Assembly: GCA_018241645.1 (NCBI GenBank)
Contig: JAFEDL010000061.1
Span: 1 to 54,990, forward strand
From: Pseudomonadota bacterium
GTDB taxonomy: Bacteria; Pseudomonadota; Gammaproteobacteria; Burkholderiales; SG8-39
Length of the DNA: 54,990 nucleotides
Reading direction: 5' to 3'
Shown: positions 27,445 to 35,174 of the stretch, piece after piece
Numbering within the stretch: position 1 is the stretch's first letter
Layout of the letters: each line of letters opens with the position of its first letter
Position numbers and translations under genes: made by a program
The notes under the pieces: generated by a model
Told to the model about the DNA's origin: nothing
Seen by the model: only the letters and a program-made list of their open reading frames with translations
The model's database searches: none

Positions 27445-28212
27445 ATGCGCGCCGTACTGATCCTCGGCCGCTTCGTGGTGCTCGAGGCGCGCCGCACCGG
27501 TATGCCGTGGCTGTTCGCATGCGCGGCAGGCGCAGGCTTGGCCCTTGCAGGCTTTCTTTCCCAGCTTGCCCTGACCGAAAGCGTCGCGCTCCAGGCGAGC
27601 GTGCTCGGAGCGTTCTTTCGCCTTTGCGCCGTCTTCCTGATGACCGCTTTCGTCATTACAAGCATGGTACGGGAGTCCAACGACAAGGGCGTGGAATTGC
27701 TGCTTTCCATGCCGATCTCCCGGAGCCAGTATTACCTAGGGAAGCTTTCGGGATTTGTGGCTTGCGGCGCAGCGATCGCCGGTGCATTTTCGGCGCTGAT
27801 GCTTGTCTGGAGTCCGCCCCTCGCCGTTGCCGCTTGGTTCGTGTCGCTCACTTTCGAGCTTGCGCTAATGGCGGCCGTGGGCCTGTTCTTCGTGCTCACC
27901 CTGTCGCAGGTTGTGCCCGCTCTTGCAGCGTCTGCAAGCCTGTACTTGCTGGGCCGGGTGATTGCGTCGGTACAGGCAGTCTCGTCGGGACCCCTGCTCG
28001 ATGAGGACAGCATCCTCCAGAAGCTGGCGACTTGGGGCGTTGACGCTGTGGCCCTCCTGCTGCCACCGCTTGACCAGGCAACGCAGACAGTGTGGCTCCT
28101 CTACGGGGCTCCATCCGCAGGCGAAATGCTGCGCGTAGTCGGGACGTTGCTTCTGTACGGCGCCTTGGTTTCCGCGGCCGGGCTGTTTGACTTTCACCGG
28201 CGCAACCTTTGA
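27445..28212 (+). CDS. ABC-2 type permease of the pilus locus
   Basis: A 255-residue inner-membrane protein with six hydrophobic segments and the ABC-2 signature region MVRESNDKGVELLLSMPISRSQYYLGKLSG. There is no neighbouring ATPase. The orphan ATPase at 8764, at the opposite end of the locus, is the obvious partner. In Myxococcus, PilH (ATPase) and PilI (permease) are needed for type IV pili, and this could be an equivalent. Its stop overlaps the TTG start of the next gene (TTGA), so the two are translationally coupled. Confidence 0.85.
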   Translation: MRAVLILGRFVVLEARRTGMPWLFACAAGAGLALAGFLSQLALTESVALQASVLGAFFRLCAVFLMTAFVITSMVRESNDKGVELLLSMPISRSQYYLGKLSGFVACGAAIAGAFSALMLVWSPPLAVAAWFVSLTFELALMAAVGLFFVLTLSQVVPALAASASLYLLGRVIASVQAVSSGPLLDEDSILQKLATWGVDAVALLLPPLDQATQTVWLLYGAPSAGEMLRVVGTLLLYGALVSAAGLFDFHRRNL

Positions 28213-28949
28213 CAAGGTCGGAGCGTCCCGTAGGGCAGGTTCCGCGCTGGGTCTTGGTGGTCCTGGCGCTGTGCCTCCTAGCCCAGATCAGCCTGAAGGC
28301 CGGAATGCGGCCCGGCATCCCGGAAGCCGACGACCTTCCCCCTCCGCCACGTCCCGAGATGCTTCGCATAGCGGGGCTTGGGGAGCCCGCAACGCTTGCC
28401 CGTATGGCGCTACTTTATCTGCAGACGTTTGACTATCACGGCACCAACGCCCTGCCATACAGAAAGCTCGACTATCACAAGCTCATCGGTTGGCTGGACG
28501 CGATTCAGCAGCTGGATCCTTTAAGTGAGTATCCACTTTTCATTTCTACCAGGGTTTACGCGGACGTTCAAGACCCGAACCGGCAAAGAATGATGCTGGA
28601 GTTCATCTATGAGCAATTTCTGCTTGATCCCAACCGGCGCTGGCAGTGGGCTGCTCATGCCGCTCTGGTGGCCAAGCACCGGCTGAAAGACTTGCCCCTG
28701 GCCCTGAAATACGCCAAAGCTGTCGATAAGCTTACAACTGTGCCCGATGTGCCGCTGTGGGCAAAGCAAATGGAAATATTCATCCTCGAGGACATGAACG
28801 AACTCGAAGCAGCCAGAATCATGTTGGGAGGTTTGCTCGAAGCGGGTCCCATCAACGATCCTGGCGAACGGAGGTTTCTCGAAAATCGGCTCAGGGAGAT
28901 GGAGCAACGCCTTCGATCGGAACCCTCCTCGAACGGGAAAGCACGTTGA
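28209..28949 (+). CDS. Membrane-anchored TPR-like protein next to the ABC permease
   Basis: A 246-residue protein of no family I can name with confidence. It starts with TTG at 28209, overlapping the permease stop. One membrane helix lies near residues 13-30 (WVLVVLALCLLAQISLKAG), followed by a Pro-rich stretch and an alpha-helical, TPR-like periplasmic part (LARMALLYLQTFDYHGTNAL; ALKYAKAVDKLTTVPDVPLW). The placement beside an ABC permease recalls PilG in the pilGHI cluster of Myxococcus. The role is inferred from context only. Confidence 0.65.
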   Translation: MTRSERPVGQVPRWVLVVLALCLLAQISLKAGMRPGIPEADDLPPPPRPEMLRIAGLGEPATLARMALLYLQTFDYHGTNALPYRKLDYHKLIGWLDAIQQLDPLSEYPLFISTRVYADVQDPNRQRMMLEFIYEQFLLDPNRRWQWAAHAALVAKHRLKDLPLALKYAKAVDKLTTVPDVPLWAKQMEIFILEDMNELEAARIMLGGLLEAGPINDPGERRFLENRLREMEQRLRSEPSSNGKAR

Positions 28950-28979
28950 ACACTCGACGGCGCTGACGGAAAATCGTCA

Positions 28980-28993
28980 CATTTTTGACAATT
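28980..28993 (+). promoter_or_regulatory. 14-base box upstream of the prepilin promoter, copy of 12529
   Basis: CATTTTTGACAATT, identical to 12529-12542, ends 37 bases before the -24 element of the sigma-54 promoter. The box is embedded in GTCA/TGAC half-sites at 28976, 28986, 28996 and 29008. No -10 sequence follows at a usable distance, so it is not simply a sigma-70 -35. Candidate upstream activating site. Confidence 0.55.
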
Positions 28994-29029
28994 TCTGACC
29001 ATTTCGCGTCATTCCAGGCCCATATCGAT

Positions 29030-29045
29030 GGGCACGGAAGTTGCA
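29030..29045 (+). promoter_or_regulatory. Sigma-54 (-24/-12) promoter of the major prepilin gene
   Basis: The sequence GGGCAC, five bases, TTGCA gives GG at 29031-29032 and GC at 29043-29044 with exactly ten bases between, a near-consensus RpoN promoter. Expected transcription start is about 29056, leaving a leader of about 28 bases with ribosome site GGAGGAG (29070-29076) before the ATG at 29084. Such a promoter requires an NtrC-type activator; the PrsR-like gene at 9500 has the needed GAFTGA loop. Confidence 0.88.
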
Positions 29046-29083
29046 ATAACTGAGGCATCGAGTAATTTCGGAGGAGCAAGTTC

Positions 29084-29728
29084 ATGAAAAGTCGCCAAAA
29101 AGGCTTTACCTTGGTCGAGATCGCAATCGTTCTGGTCATCATTGGCCTGCTGCTCGGCGGGATCCTGAAGGGCCAGGAGATGATCGTTCAGGCCAAGATC
29201 AAGAACGCCATGGCCGATTTCTCCGGAATCTCGGCGGCCTACCACGGGTACCAGGACCGCTACCGCGCAATCCCAGGCGACGACGCCAATGCGGCGACAC
29301 GCTGGGCGGGTGCCTCGATTTCTCCGACCGCGGGCCAAGCCGGGAACGGCGTCGTTCAGGGTCTGTATAACAGTACGACTGCCACTGACGAATCACGCCT
29401 ATGGTGGGATCACTTGCGCCGCGCGGGGTTTGTAGCAGGGAATGGCTCACAGCAGCCAACCAACGCATTTACGGGCATGCTGGGGGTGCAGACTGGGGAC
29501 GGCGCCGGCGCATCGGTACTCGGCGGCATTTCTAGTCTTATGATCTGCTCAGCCAACATCCCGGACAAGGTTGCGATCGCCATCGACACCTCGATGGACG
29601 ATGGCGTCATGATGACCGGCGGCGTGCGCGGCCAACTGCAGTCAGCACCCAATCCGGCCATTGGCGTTGCGAGCGGTACATACGCTGAAACCGGGACGAA
29701 TATATACACGCTCTGCCGCCAGATCTAA
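29084..29728 (+). CDS. Major type IV prepilin of the MSHA-like pilus
   Basis: A 214-residue prepilin with a short classical leader, MKSRQKG|FTLVEIAIVLVIIG, cleaved after glycine with Glu5 present. A conserved region follows (YHGYQDRYRAIPGDDANAAT). Two cysteines, in LMICSAN and near the end in YTLCRQI, can form the C-terminal disulfide loop. Strong ribosome site, own sigma-54 promoter and own terminator show it is a separately controlled, probably highly expressed unit, which is why I call it the major pilin. At 214 residues it is longer than typical pilins (about 150-180). The adjacent PglL-type enzyme suggests it may be O-glycosylated. Confidence 0.92.
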   Translation: MKSRQKGFTLVEIAIVLVIIGLLLGGILKGQEMIVQAKIKNAMADFSGISAAYHGYQDRYRAIPGDDANAATRWAGASISPTAGQAGNGVVQGLYNSTTATDESRLWWDHLRRAGFVAGNGSQQPTNAFTGMLGVQTGDGAGASVLGGISSLMICSANIPDKVAIAIDTSMDDGVMMTGGVRGQLQSAPNPAIGVASGTYAETGTNIYTLCRQI

Positions 29729-29749
29729 CTGAAGGCAAGGCTAGTGTTG

Positions 29750-29777
29750 AAAGGCCAGCCGCAAGGCTGGCCTTTTT
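29750..29777 (+). terminator. Intrinsic terminator after the major prepilin gene
   Basis: An 11-base-pair perfect stem (AAAGGCCAGCC / GGCTGGCCTTT) with a GCAA tetraloop, followed by further Ts. It lies 22 bases after the prepilin stop and separates it from the glycosyltransferase gene. Confidence 0.93.
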
Positions 29778-29812
29778 CATTCAGACTCGGGTTTGGCCAA
29801 CCGCATGCCGAA

Positions 29813-31579
29813 ATGACCGGTACGAATTCACCCCGCTGGAATCCGCGAGCCGCAAGCCTGCTGCTCGTGTCGGCCATGTGCCTGCTTCCATTCCTGCTGC
29901 CAAGGCACTTTCCGCCGCTGCGGACCTTCTACGACGAATGGATTGCATTCGCCCTCGGAACGGGCGCCATAGGCTTCGCGGCGTTTGCGCGACGCAACCG
30001 GGGCGTTATCGTCCCCCATATTTCAGCCTGGATGGGCGCATTCGCAGTGCTTTTATGCGCGCGCGCTTTCTCCGGGTTGCCGGCCTATCCGCAAGGGCCG
30101 CTTCTATGGGCGACCTACATCACCTTCGCTGCCTTACTCGTCATCCTCGGCCACGAGCTGGCGGCGCATTTTGGGCGGGAGCGCGTATGCGACATGCTCG
30201 CATCGTTCCTGCTGCTCGGCGCGTTGTTGAACTCGATCTCCGGCGTGCTTCAGGTCGTGGGCATACCGCGTCAGATAGATGCCTTTTTTTCTTATCTGAG
30301 CGGCACTCGCGCCATCGGAAACATCGGACAGGCAAACCTATACGCAAACTATCTTGCAGTGGGAGCGGCGTCGCTGGCCTATCTTTTTGCGCGCGGCAAG
30401 GTCGGCCGCAGGACCGGGTTTGCAGCGGGATTCCTGCTGCTGACCGGCGCAGCGCTGGCGGCCTCGCGCTCTTCCGCGCTTTATTCAGCCCTCTTCGCGA
30501 TCCTGGGATACGTCGCCATGCGCGATACGCGGGGTGCAGCAGGAAAGCGCATCGGGATGGTCGCCATTTCTATGGCCGTCGCGGGCGTGCTGATGCAGTG
30601 GATCATCCCCATGCTGTTAAAGGCTGTCGGCTTTTCAATTGAAGGTGGTTTTGACAGAGATTCAGTGGAATGGGAGTCTGGTAGGGATGAATCTACGCAT
30701 TTGCGCATACTCGGGTGGCAGCTAGCTTGGCGCCTGTTCGCGACCTCTTCTTGGTTGGGGGTGGGTCCAGGAGAGTTTGCGGGAGCGGGGTTCATCTACG
30801 GACTTCCTCTGGAATTAGCGGCAAACGAACTTTGGACTTCGCCCCACAACCTGGTGCTGCAACTCCTCTCCGAAACCGGCCTTGCAGGCACCGCCATGGT
30901 CGGGTTCGGAGTCTGGACCTGGATGCGCCGCGCAATTCCGCAGTACTTCCACGCGCCGACACCGGCCGGATGGTGGTTGCTGTCCTGTGCGGGCGTGGAA
31001 GGCGTGCATGCGCTCCTCGAATATCCTTTTTGGTACGCGCATTTCCTTGCGTTGACGGCACTGCTGCTGGGCGTGGGGTCGAGCGGTACATACGTTGTGC
31101 GCCCGCTGCCAGCGCGGACAGCTCTTGCGTCCATTGCGCTCATCGGTGCGATCCTGCTGGGCGTCAACCTGCGCGACTACTTCCGGTTCGAGCTCGCAAG
31201 CCCCGCGTACGCGGGGCGATCACTTGCCTCGAACGCCGATCTGCAGCGCGATCTTGACGTTCTGGCGCGGTTGAACGGCGGTCTGCTGGCCCCGCGGGCA
31301 GAGCTCTTCCTGTTCCTGTCCGTGCCCGTCGACGCCGACGGGCTGGCCGAGAAGATCGAGATCGGCAATCGCGTCATGCGCACCTGGCCGCTGCGTGAGG
31401 TGGTATTTCGCCAATGCATCTTCCTCGCACTTGCCGGGCGCGATGCCGAGGCCCAGTCCCTGCTCAGGCAGGCCAGAATCACTTTCGCAAACCGCGCAAA
31501 GGCAATTCGCGAGCTCGTCCATTCAGCGCCGGAAAAAGCCCGCAGGGCGCTGGAGCCTGCGCTCCTGGATCCGCGATAG
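29813..31579 (+). CDS. PglL-type protein O-oligosaccharyltransferase (Wzy_C family)
   Basis: A 588-residue polytopic inner-membrane protein with about twelve hydrophobic segments. It has the O-OTase features IGNIGQANLYANYLAVGAAS and, in the large periplasmic loop, SPHNLVLQLLSETGLAG with the conserved histidine. These enzymes transfer lipid-linked glycans to periplasmic proteins such as pilins; the related O-antigen ligases use lipid A, but the motifs and the pilin neighbour favour PglL/PilO. I start it at ATG 29813 because the open frame before it reads through the terminator hairpin. The ribosome site is weak. No glycan-synthesis genes are nearby. Confidence 0.87.
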   Translation: MTGTNSPRWNPRAASLLLVSAMCLLPFLLPRHFPPLRTFYDEWIAFALGTGAIGFAAFARRNRGVIVPHISAWMGAFAVLLCARAFSGLPAYPQGPLLWATYITFAALLVILGHELAAHFGRERVCDMLASFLLLGALLNSISGVLQVVGIPRQIDAFFSYLSGTRAIGNIGQANLYANYLAVGAASLAYLFARGKVGRRTGFAAGFLLLTGAALAASRSSALYSALFAILGYVAMRDTRGAAGKRIGMVAISMAVAGVLMQWIIPMLLKAVGFSIEGGFDRDSVEWESGRDESTHLRILGWQLAWRLFATSSWLGVGPGEFAGAGFIYGLPLELAANELWTSPHNLVLQLLSETGLAGTAMVGFGVWTWMRRAIPQYFHAPTPAGWWLLSCAGVEGVHALLEYPFWYAHFLALTALLLGVGSSGTYVVRPLPARTALASIALIGAILLGVNLRDYFRFELASPAYAGRSLASNADLQRDLDVLARLNGGLLAPRAELFLFLSVPVDADGLAEKIEIGNRVMRTWPLREVVFRQCIFLALAGRDAEAQSLLRQARITFANRAKAIRELVHSAPEKARRALEPALLDPR

Positions 31580-31604
31580 GGAGCGACGCGACCGTCCGCC
31601 CTTC

Positions 31605-33581
31605 TCAGCCCTGCAATAGGCGGATCTCTGCAGCGGCGAGGGCTTCGGGGACGCCGAGCAGCACCACCACATCGTTGGCCTCGAGCCGGAGCTCGGCCGC
31701 CGCCGCGAGTTTCCCTTCACCGGCGCGCCTGACAGCCTTGATCTGCGCGCCGCTCTCCTCCAGCCTGAGTTCGGCTATGGACATGCCTACCGCATGCGCG
31801 GATGCCGCCAGCGTTACCGAGTGAAGCCGCGGCTGCGCGGAATCTCCGGTTTCGCTTTCATCGCCCGCGCCATGGAAAAGACCCCGCATCAGCCCGTAGT
31901 GTTCGTCGCGCACCAGGCGCAGCCGGCGCATGACGCGCGACAAAGGCACCCCGATCCAGACCAGAGTATGGGATGCCAGCATCAGGCCGGATTCGAGCGC
32001 TTCCGGCACCACCTCCGATGCGCCTGCAGCATGCAACTTCTCGATCTCGTCTTCCTCCCTGGCGCGCACGATTACCGGAATTGAGGGATTCAGGGCGTGG
32101 ATGTTCGCCAGCACGCGAACCGAAGCGTCCGCATCGGCAAACGTGATCACCACGGCGGCCGCCCTCGACAGACCGGCGGCGGTAAGTGCCTCGCGCCTCG
32201 AGCAATCCGCAAACACCACCGTATCCCCGGCGAGGGCCGCCTCGCGCACACGCTCCGGATCCAGGTCGAGCGCCACATACCGGATTCCCTCGGCGTCGAG
32301 CATGCGCGCCAGCCGTTGCCCGTTGCGTCCATACCCGAGGATCACGACGTGGCGCTCCGATTCGATCGACTGCACTGCGATTCGATGGAGTTCCAGCGAA
32401 CGCAGCATCCATTCCGACGCCGAGAAGCGCATCACGATCCTGTCGCTGGCGGCAATGATGAACGGACTTGCCAGCATCGAAAGGATCATCGCCGCCAGCA
32501 ACGCCTGCGTCATCCCTGGCGACACAAAGCCCGCACCGCCTGCGTTCGCCAGCAGCACAAAGCCGAACTCCCCCGCCTGCGCGAGGCATAGCGCCGTGCG
32601 CAATGCCGTGCCCTGGGCGCCACCGAGGGCGCGCGCAAGCAGTACGATCAGCCCGAACTTCAGCAGCACGATGAGCAGCACCCCGAGTCCGACGGCCCAC
32701 CATCTTTCGGCCACCGTAGGCAGGTCCAGCATCATGCCGACGGTGACGAAGAACAGTCCCAGCAGGATGTCGCGAAACGGCTTGATGTCCTCTTCGACCT
32801 GGTAGCGATATTCGGTTTCGGAGATCAGCATGCCGGCCAGGAACGCGCCCAGCGCCAGCGAAAGGCCCGCGAGGGAGGTGAGGTACGCGAGCCCCAGCGT
32901 GATGAACAGCACGTTCAGGACGAACAGTTCATTCGAACGCCGTCGCGCAACGATGTTGAACCAGAACCGCATCAGGCGGGGGCCGGCGAGGATCAAGGCG
33001 CCGAGCACCACTGCCGCCTTGACGAGCGCGAGTGCAACTGCCGTGCCGATTTCCTCGGGCGGCCGCCCGAGCGCCGGAATGACGATCAGCAGCGGCACCA
33101 CCGCCAGGTCCTGGAACAGGAGCACGCCAATGATCTCGCGCCCGTGCGGGGTGTCCAGCTCCAGCCGCTCGGCCAGAAGCTTCGAGACGATCGCCGTGGA
33201 CGACATGGCTATGGCCCCGCCAAAAACGAGGCTTGCCTGCCACGAGGCGCCCAGCGAGATGCCTAGCGCCATCCCCACCAACATCGTGGCCAGGACCTGC
33301 GCCAGTCCCAGGCCGAAGACCACTTTTCGCATCGCCATCAGTTTCGGCAGGCTGAACTCCAGGCCGATGGAAAACATCAGGAAGACGATGCCGAATTCGG
33401 CCAGGTGCCGCGTTTCGCTGGTATCCGGTATCAGGCCAAGCGCGTGCGGACCGAGCACCACACCCGTGACCAGGTAACCGAGCATGGGTGGCAAGTGCAG
33501 GCTGCGGAATCCGACGACCGCAAACACTGCGCAGGCGAGCAGGGCCAGGACCGGCTGAAGTGAGATGCCTGCTGCTTCCAT
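31605..33581 (-). CDS. Kef-type monovalent cation:proton antiporter (CPA2 family)
   Basis: A 658-residue inner-membrane antiporter. Residues 1-385 form the membrane domain with about twelve helices (GYLVTGVVLGPHALGLIPD; FGGAIAMSSTAIVSKLLAE). A TrkA-N/RCK nucleotide-binding domain (about 412-530; VVILGYGRNGQRLARMLDAE) and a TrkA-C domain (about 570-650) follow. The layout fits YbaL/KefB-like potassium:proton exchangers. In E. coli the gene before kdsD is a different cation antiporter (yrbG), transcribed with kdsD; here the Kef-type gene is divergent from kdsD. Confidence 0.9.
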   Translation of the reverse strand: MEAAGISLQPVLALLACAVFAVVGFRSLHLPPMLGYLVTGVVLGPHALGLIPDTSETRHLAEFGIVFLMFSIGLEFSLPKLMAMRKVVFGLGLAQVLATMLVGMALGISLGASWQASLVFGGAIAMSSTAIVSKLLAERLELDTPHGREIIGVLLFQDLAVVPLLIVIPALGRPPEEIGTAVALALVKAAVVLGALILAGPRLMRFWFNIVARRRSNELFVLNVLFITLGLAYLTSLAGLSLALGAFLAGMLISETEYRYQVEEDIKPFRDILLGLFFVTVGMMLDLPTVAERWWAVGLGVLLIVLLKFGLIVLLARALGGAQGTALRTALCLAQAGEFGFVLLANAGGAGFVSPGMTQALLAAMILSMLASPFIIAASDRIVMRFSASEWMLRSLELHRIAVQSIESERHVVILGYGRNGQRLARMLDAEGIRYVALDLDPERVREAALAGDTVVFADCSRREALTAAGLSRAAAVVITFADADASVRVLANIHALNPSIPVIVRAREEDEIEKLHAAGASEVVPEALESGLMLASHTLVWIGVPLSRVMRRLRLVRDEHYGLMRGLFHGAGDESETGDSAQPRLHSVTLAASAHAVGMSIAELRLEESGAQIKAVRRAGEGKLAAAAELRLEANDVVVLLGVPEALAAAEIRLLQG

Positions 33582-33641
33582 AGGGGGAACCGGGTCCTTG
33601 GGCTATGCCTCGGGCCGCGCGGTGGGCTACACTTCGCGGCT

Positions 33642-34643
33642 ATGGCAAGTGTTCTCCCCGAGTCTACCCAAAGTTCCGGCGAAAGGTCTCTCGCCCTCGC
33701 CCGGAGCGTGCTCGAAATCGAGGCTGACGCCGTGCGCGCCCTGATCAGCCGCATCGACAAGAGCTTCCTGAAGGCGCTGCAGCTGATCCTGGCCTGCCAT
33801 GGCAGGGTGGTGGTGAGCGGCATCGGCAAGTCGGGGCACATTGCCCGCAAGATCGCCTCGACCATGGCGAGCACCGGCACGCCGGCATTTTTCGTCCACG
33901 CCGCCGAGGCCGGCCACGGGGACCTGGGCATGGTCAGACCCGAGGACGTATTCATCTGCATTTCGCATTCGGGGGAGTCCGCCGAGCTCGTTGCGATCGT
34001 TCCTCTGGTCAAGCGCCAGGGGGCGAAGCTGATCGCAATCACCGGGCAGGCGGGATCCACGCTGGCGCGCGAGGCCGACATCCATCTCGACGCCGGGGTG
34101 GCGCAGGAAGCCTGCCCGCTCAATCTCGCCCCCACCGCGAGCACTACCGCAACACTCGCCCTCGGCGACGCCCTCGCGGTTGCGCTGCTTGATGCGCGCG
34201 GGTTCTCGGAAGCGGATTTTGCGCGATCGCATCCGGGCGGAGCACTCGGCCGAAGACTGCTAACGCACGTGTCGGATGTGATGCGCATGGGCGATGCGGT
34301 CCCGAGCGTGCCGCTGGAGGCGTCGCTTTCGGCCGCCGTACTCGAAATATCGCGCAAAAGGATGGGCATGACCGCGGTCGTGGACGTCTCGGGCCGCATC
34401 GCCGGAATTTTCACTGACGGGGACCTGCGCCGGACCGTGGAGAAGGTGGCCGACTTGAAGGCGGCGCGGGTCGCCGACGTGATGAGCACGGCGCCCCGCC
34501 TCATCGGACCCCAGGCCCTGGCGGTGGAAGCAGTGGAGCTCATGGAACGCCACAAGATCAACCAGCTCCTCGTTGCCGGTGACGATGGCCTGCTGGTTGG
34601 CGCCCTGGATATGCACGACCTGTTTCGCGCCAAGGTGGTCTGA
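33642..34643 (+). CDS. kdsD: Arabinose-5-phosphate isomerase KdsD (KpsF/GutQ family)
   Basis: Converts ribulose-5-phosphate to arabinose-5-phosphate, the first step toward Kdo for lipopolysaccharide. The 333-residue protein has an N-terminal SIS domain (about 35-175; VVSGIGKSGHIARKIASTMA; FVHAAEAGHGDLGMV; ISHSGESAEL) and two CBS domains (about 210-330). Length and motifs are normal. A TACACT hexamer about ten bases upstream of the ATG (33628-33633) may be a -10, without a clear -35. It is followed directly by kdsC. Confidence 0.96.
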   Translation: MASVLPESTQSSGERSLALARSVLEIEADAVRALISRIDKSFLKALQLILACHGRVVVSGIGKSGHIARKIASTMASTGTPAFFVHAAEAGHGDLGMVRPEDVFICISHSGESAELVAIVPLVKRQGAKLIAITGQAGSTLAREADIHLDAGVAQEACPLNLAPTASTTATLALGDALAVALLDARGFSEADFARSHPGGALGRRLLTHVSDVMRMGDAVPSVPLEASLSAAVLEISRKRMGMTAVVDVSGRIAGIFTDGDLRRTVEKVADLKAARVADVMSTAPRLIGPQALAVEAVELMERHKINQLLVAGDDGLLVGALDMHDLFRAKVV

Positions 34644-35168
34644 GTGGAAGATGTGCTCCGGCGGGCGCGCGGTGTCCGGCTGATGATCTTCGACGTCGAC
34701 GGCGTCCTCACGGACGGGCGGTTGTACTACAGCGACTCCGGCGAAGAGATGAAGGCCTTCAGCACGCTCGACGGCCACGGCATCCGGATGCTGATGGGGA
34801 GCGGGGTCGCAACCGCCATCCTCACTGGCCGGCGCTCGAAGGTCGTCGCCCACCGCGCGAAGAACCTCGGAATCGCCCATGTCCTGCAAGGGGTCGACGA
34901 CAAGCGCTCCGCATTCCTCGGTCTGGCGGCCTCCGTCGGCCTCGGTGCGGCGGATTGCGGTTACATGGGCGACGACGTGGTCGATCTGCCCGTCCTCACA
35001 CGCTGCGGCTTTGCCGCGTCGACGCACGAAGCTCCCGAAATTGTCCGGCGCCACGCCCATTTCGTCGCCGCCCGGCCGGCGGGCGCGGGTGCGGTGCGCG
35101 AGGTCTGCGAAGCGCTCATGCAGGCACAGGGAACGCTCGACGCCGCCTTGGCGCCGTACCTCTCCTGA
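34644..35168 (+). CDS. kdsC: Kdo-8-phosphate phosphatase KdsC
   Basis: Dephosphorylates Kdo-8-phosphate in lipopolysaccharide inner-core synthesis. A 174-residue HAD C0-type phosphatase with motif I MIFDVDGVLTDGRLYY (nucleophile and acid Asp pair), motif II TGRRS and motif IV YMGDDVVDLPVL. The start is GTG at 34644, immediately after the kdsD stop, so translation is probably coupled. No unusual features. Confidence 0.96.
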   Translation: MEDVLRRARGVRLMIFDVDGVLTDGRLYYSDSGEEMKAFSTLDGHGIRMLMGSGVATAILTGRRSKVVAHRAKNLGIAHVLQGVDDKRSAFLGLAASVGLGAADCGYMGDDVVDLPVLTRCGFAASTHEAPEIVRRHAHFVAARPAGAGAVREVCEALMQAQGTLDAALAPYLS

Positions 35169-35174
35169 ACGGCC

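Noticed and set aside
25499-27460. 653-codon plus-strand open frame opposite the histidine kinase
   Set aside because: The minus-strand product has all kinase motifs and membrane helices; the plus-strand product is a Gln/Arg/His-rich shadow.
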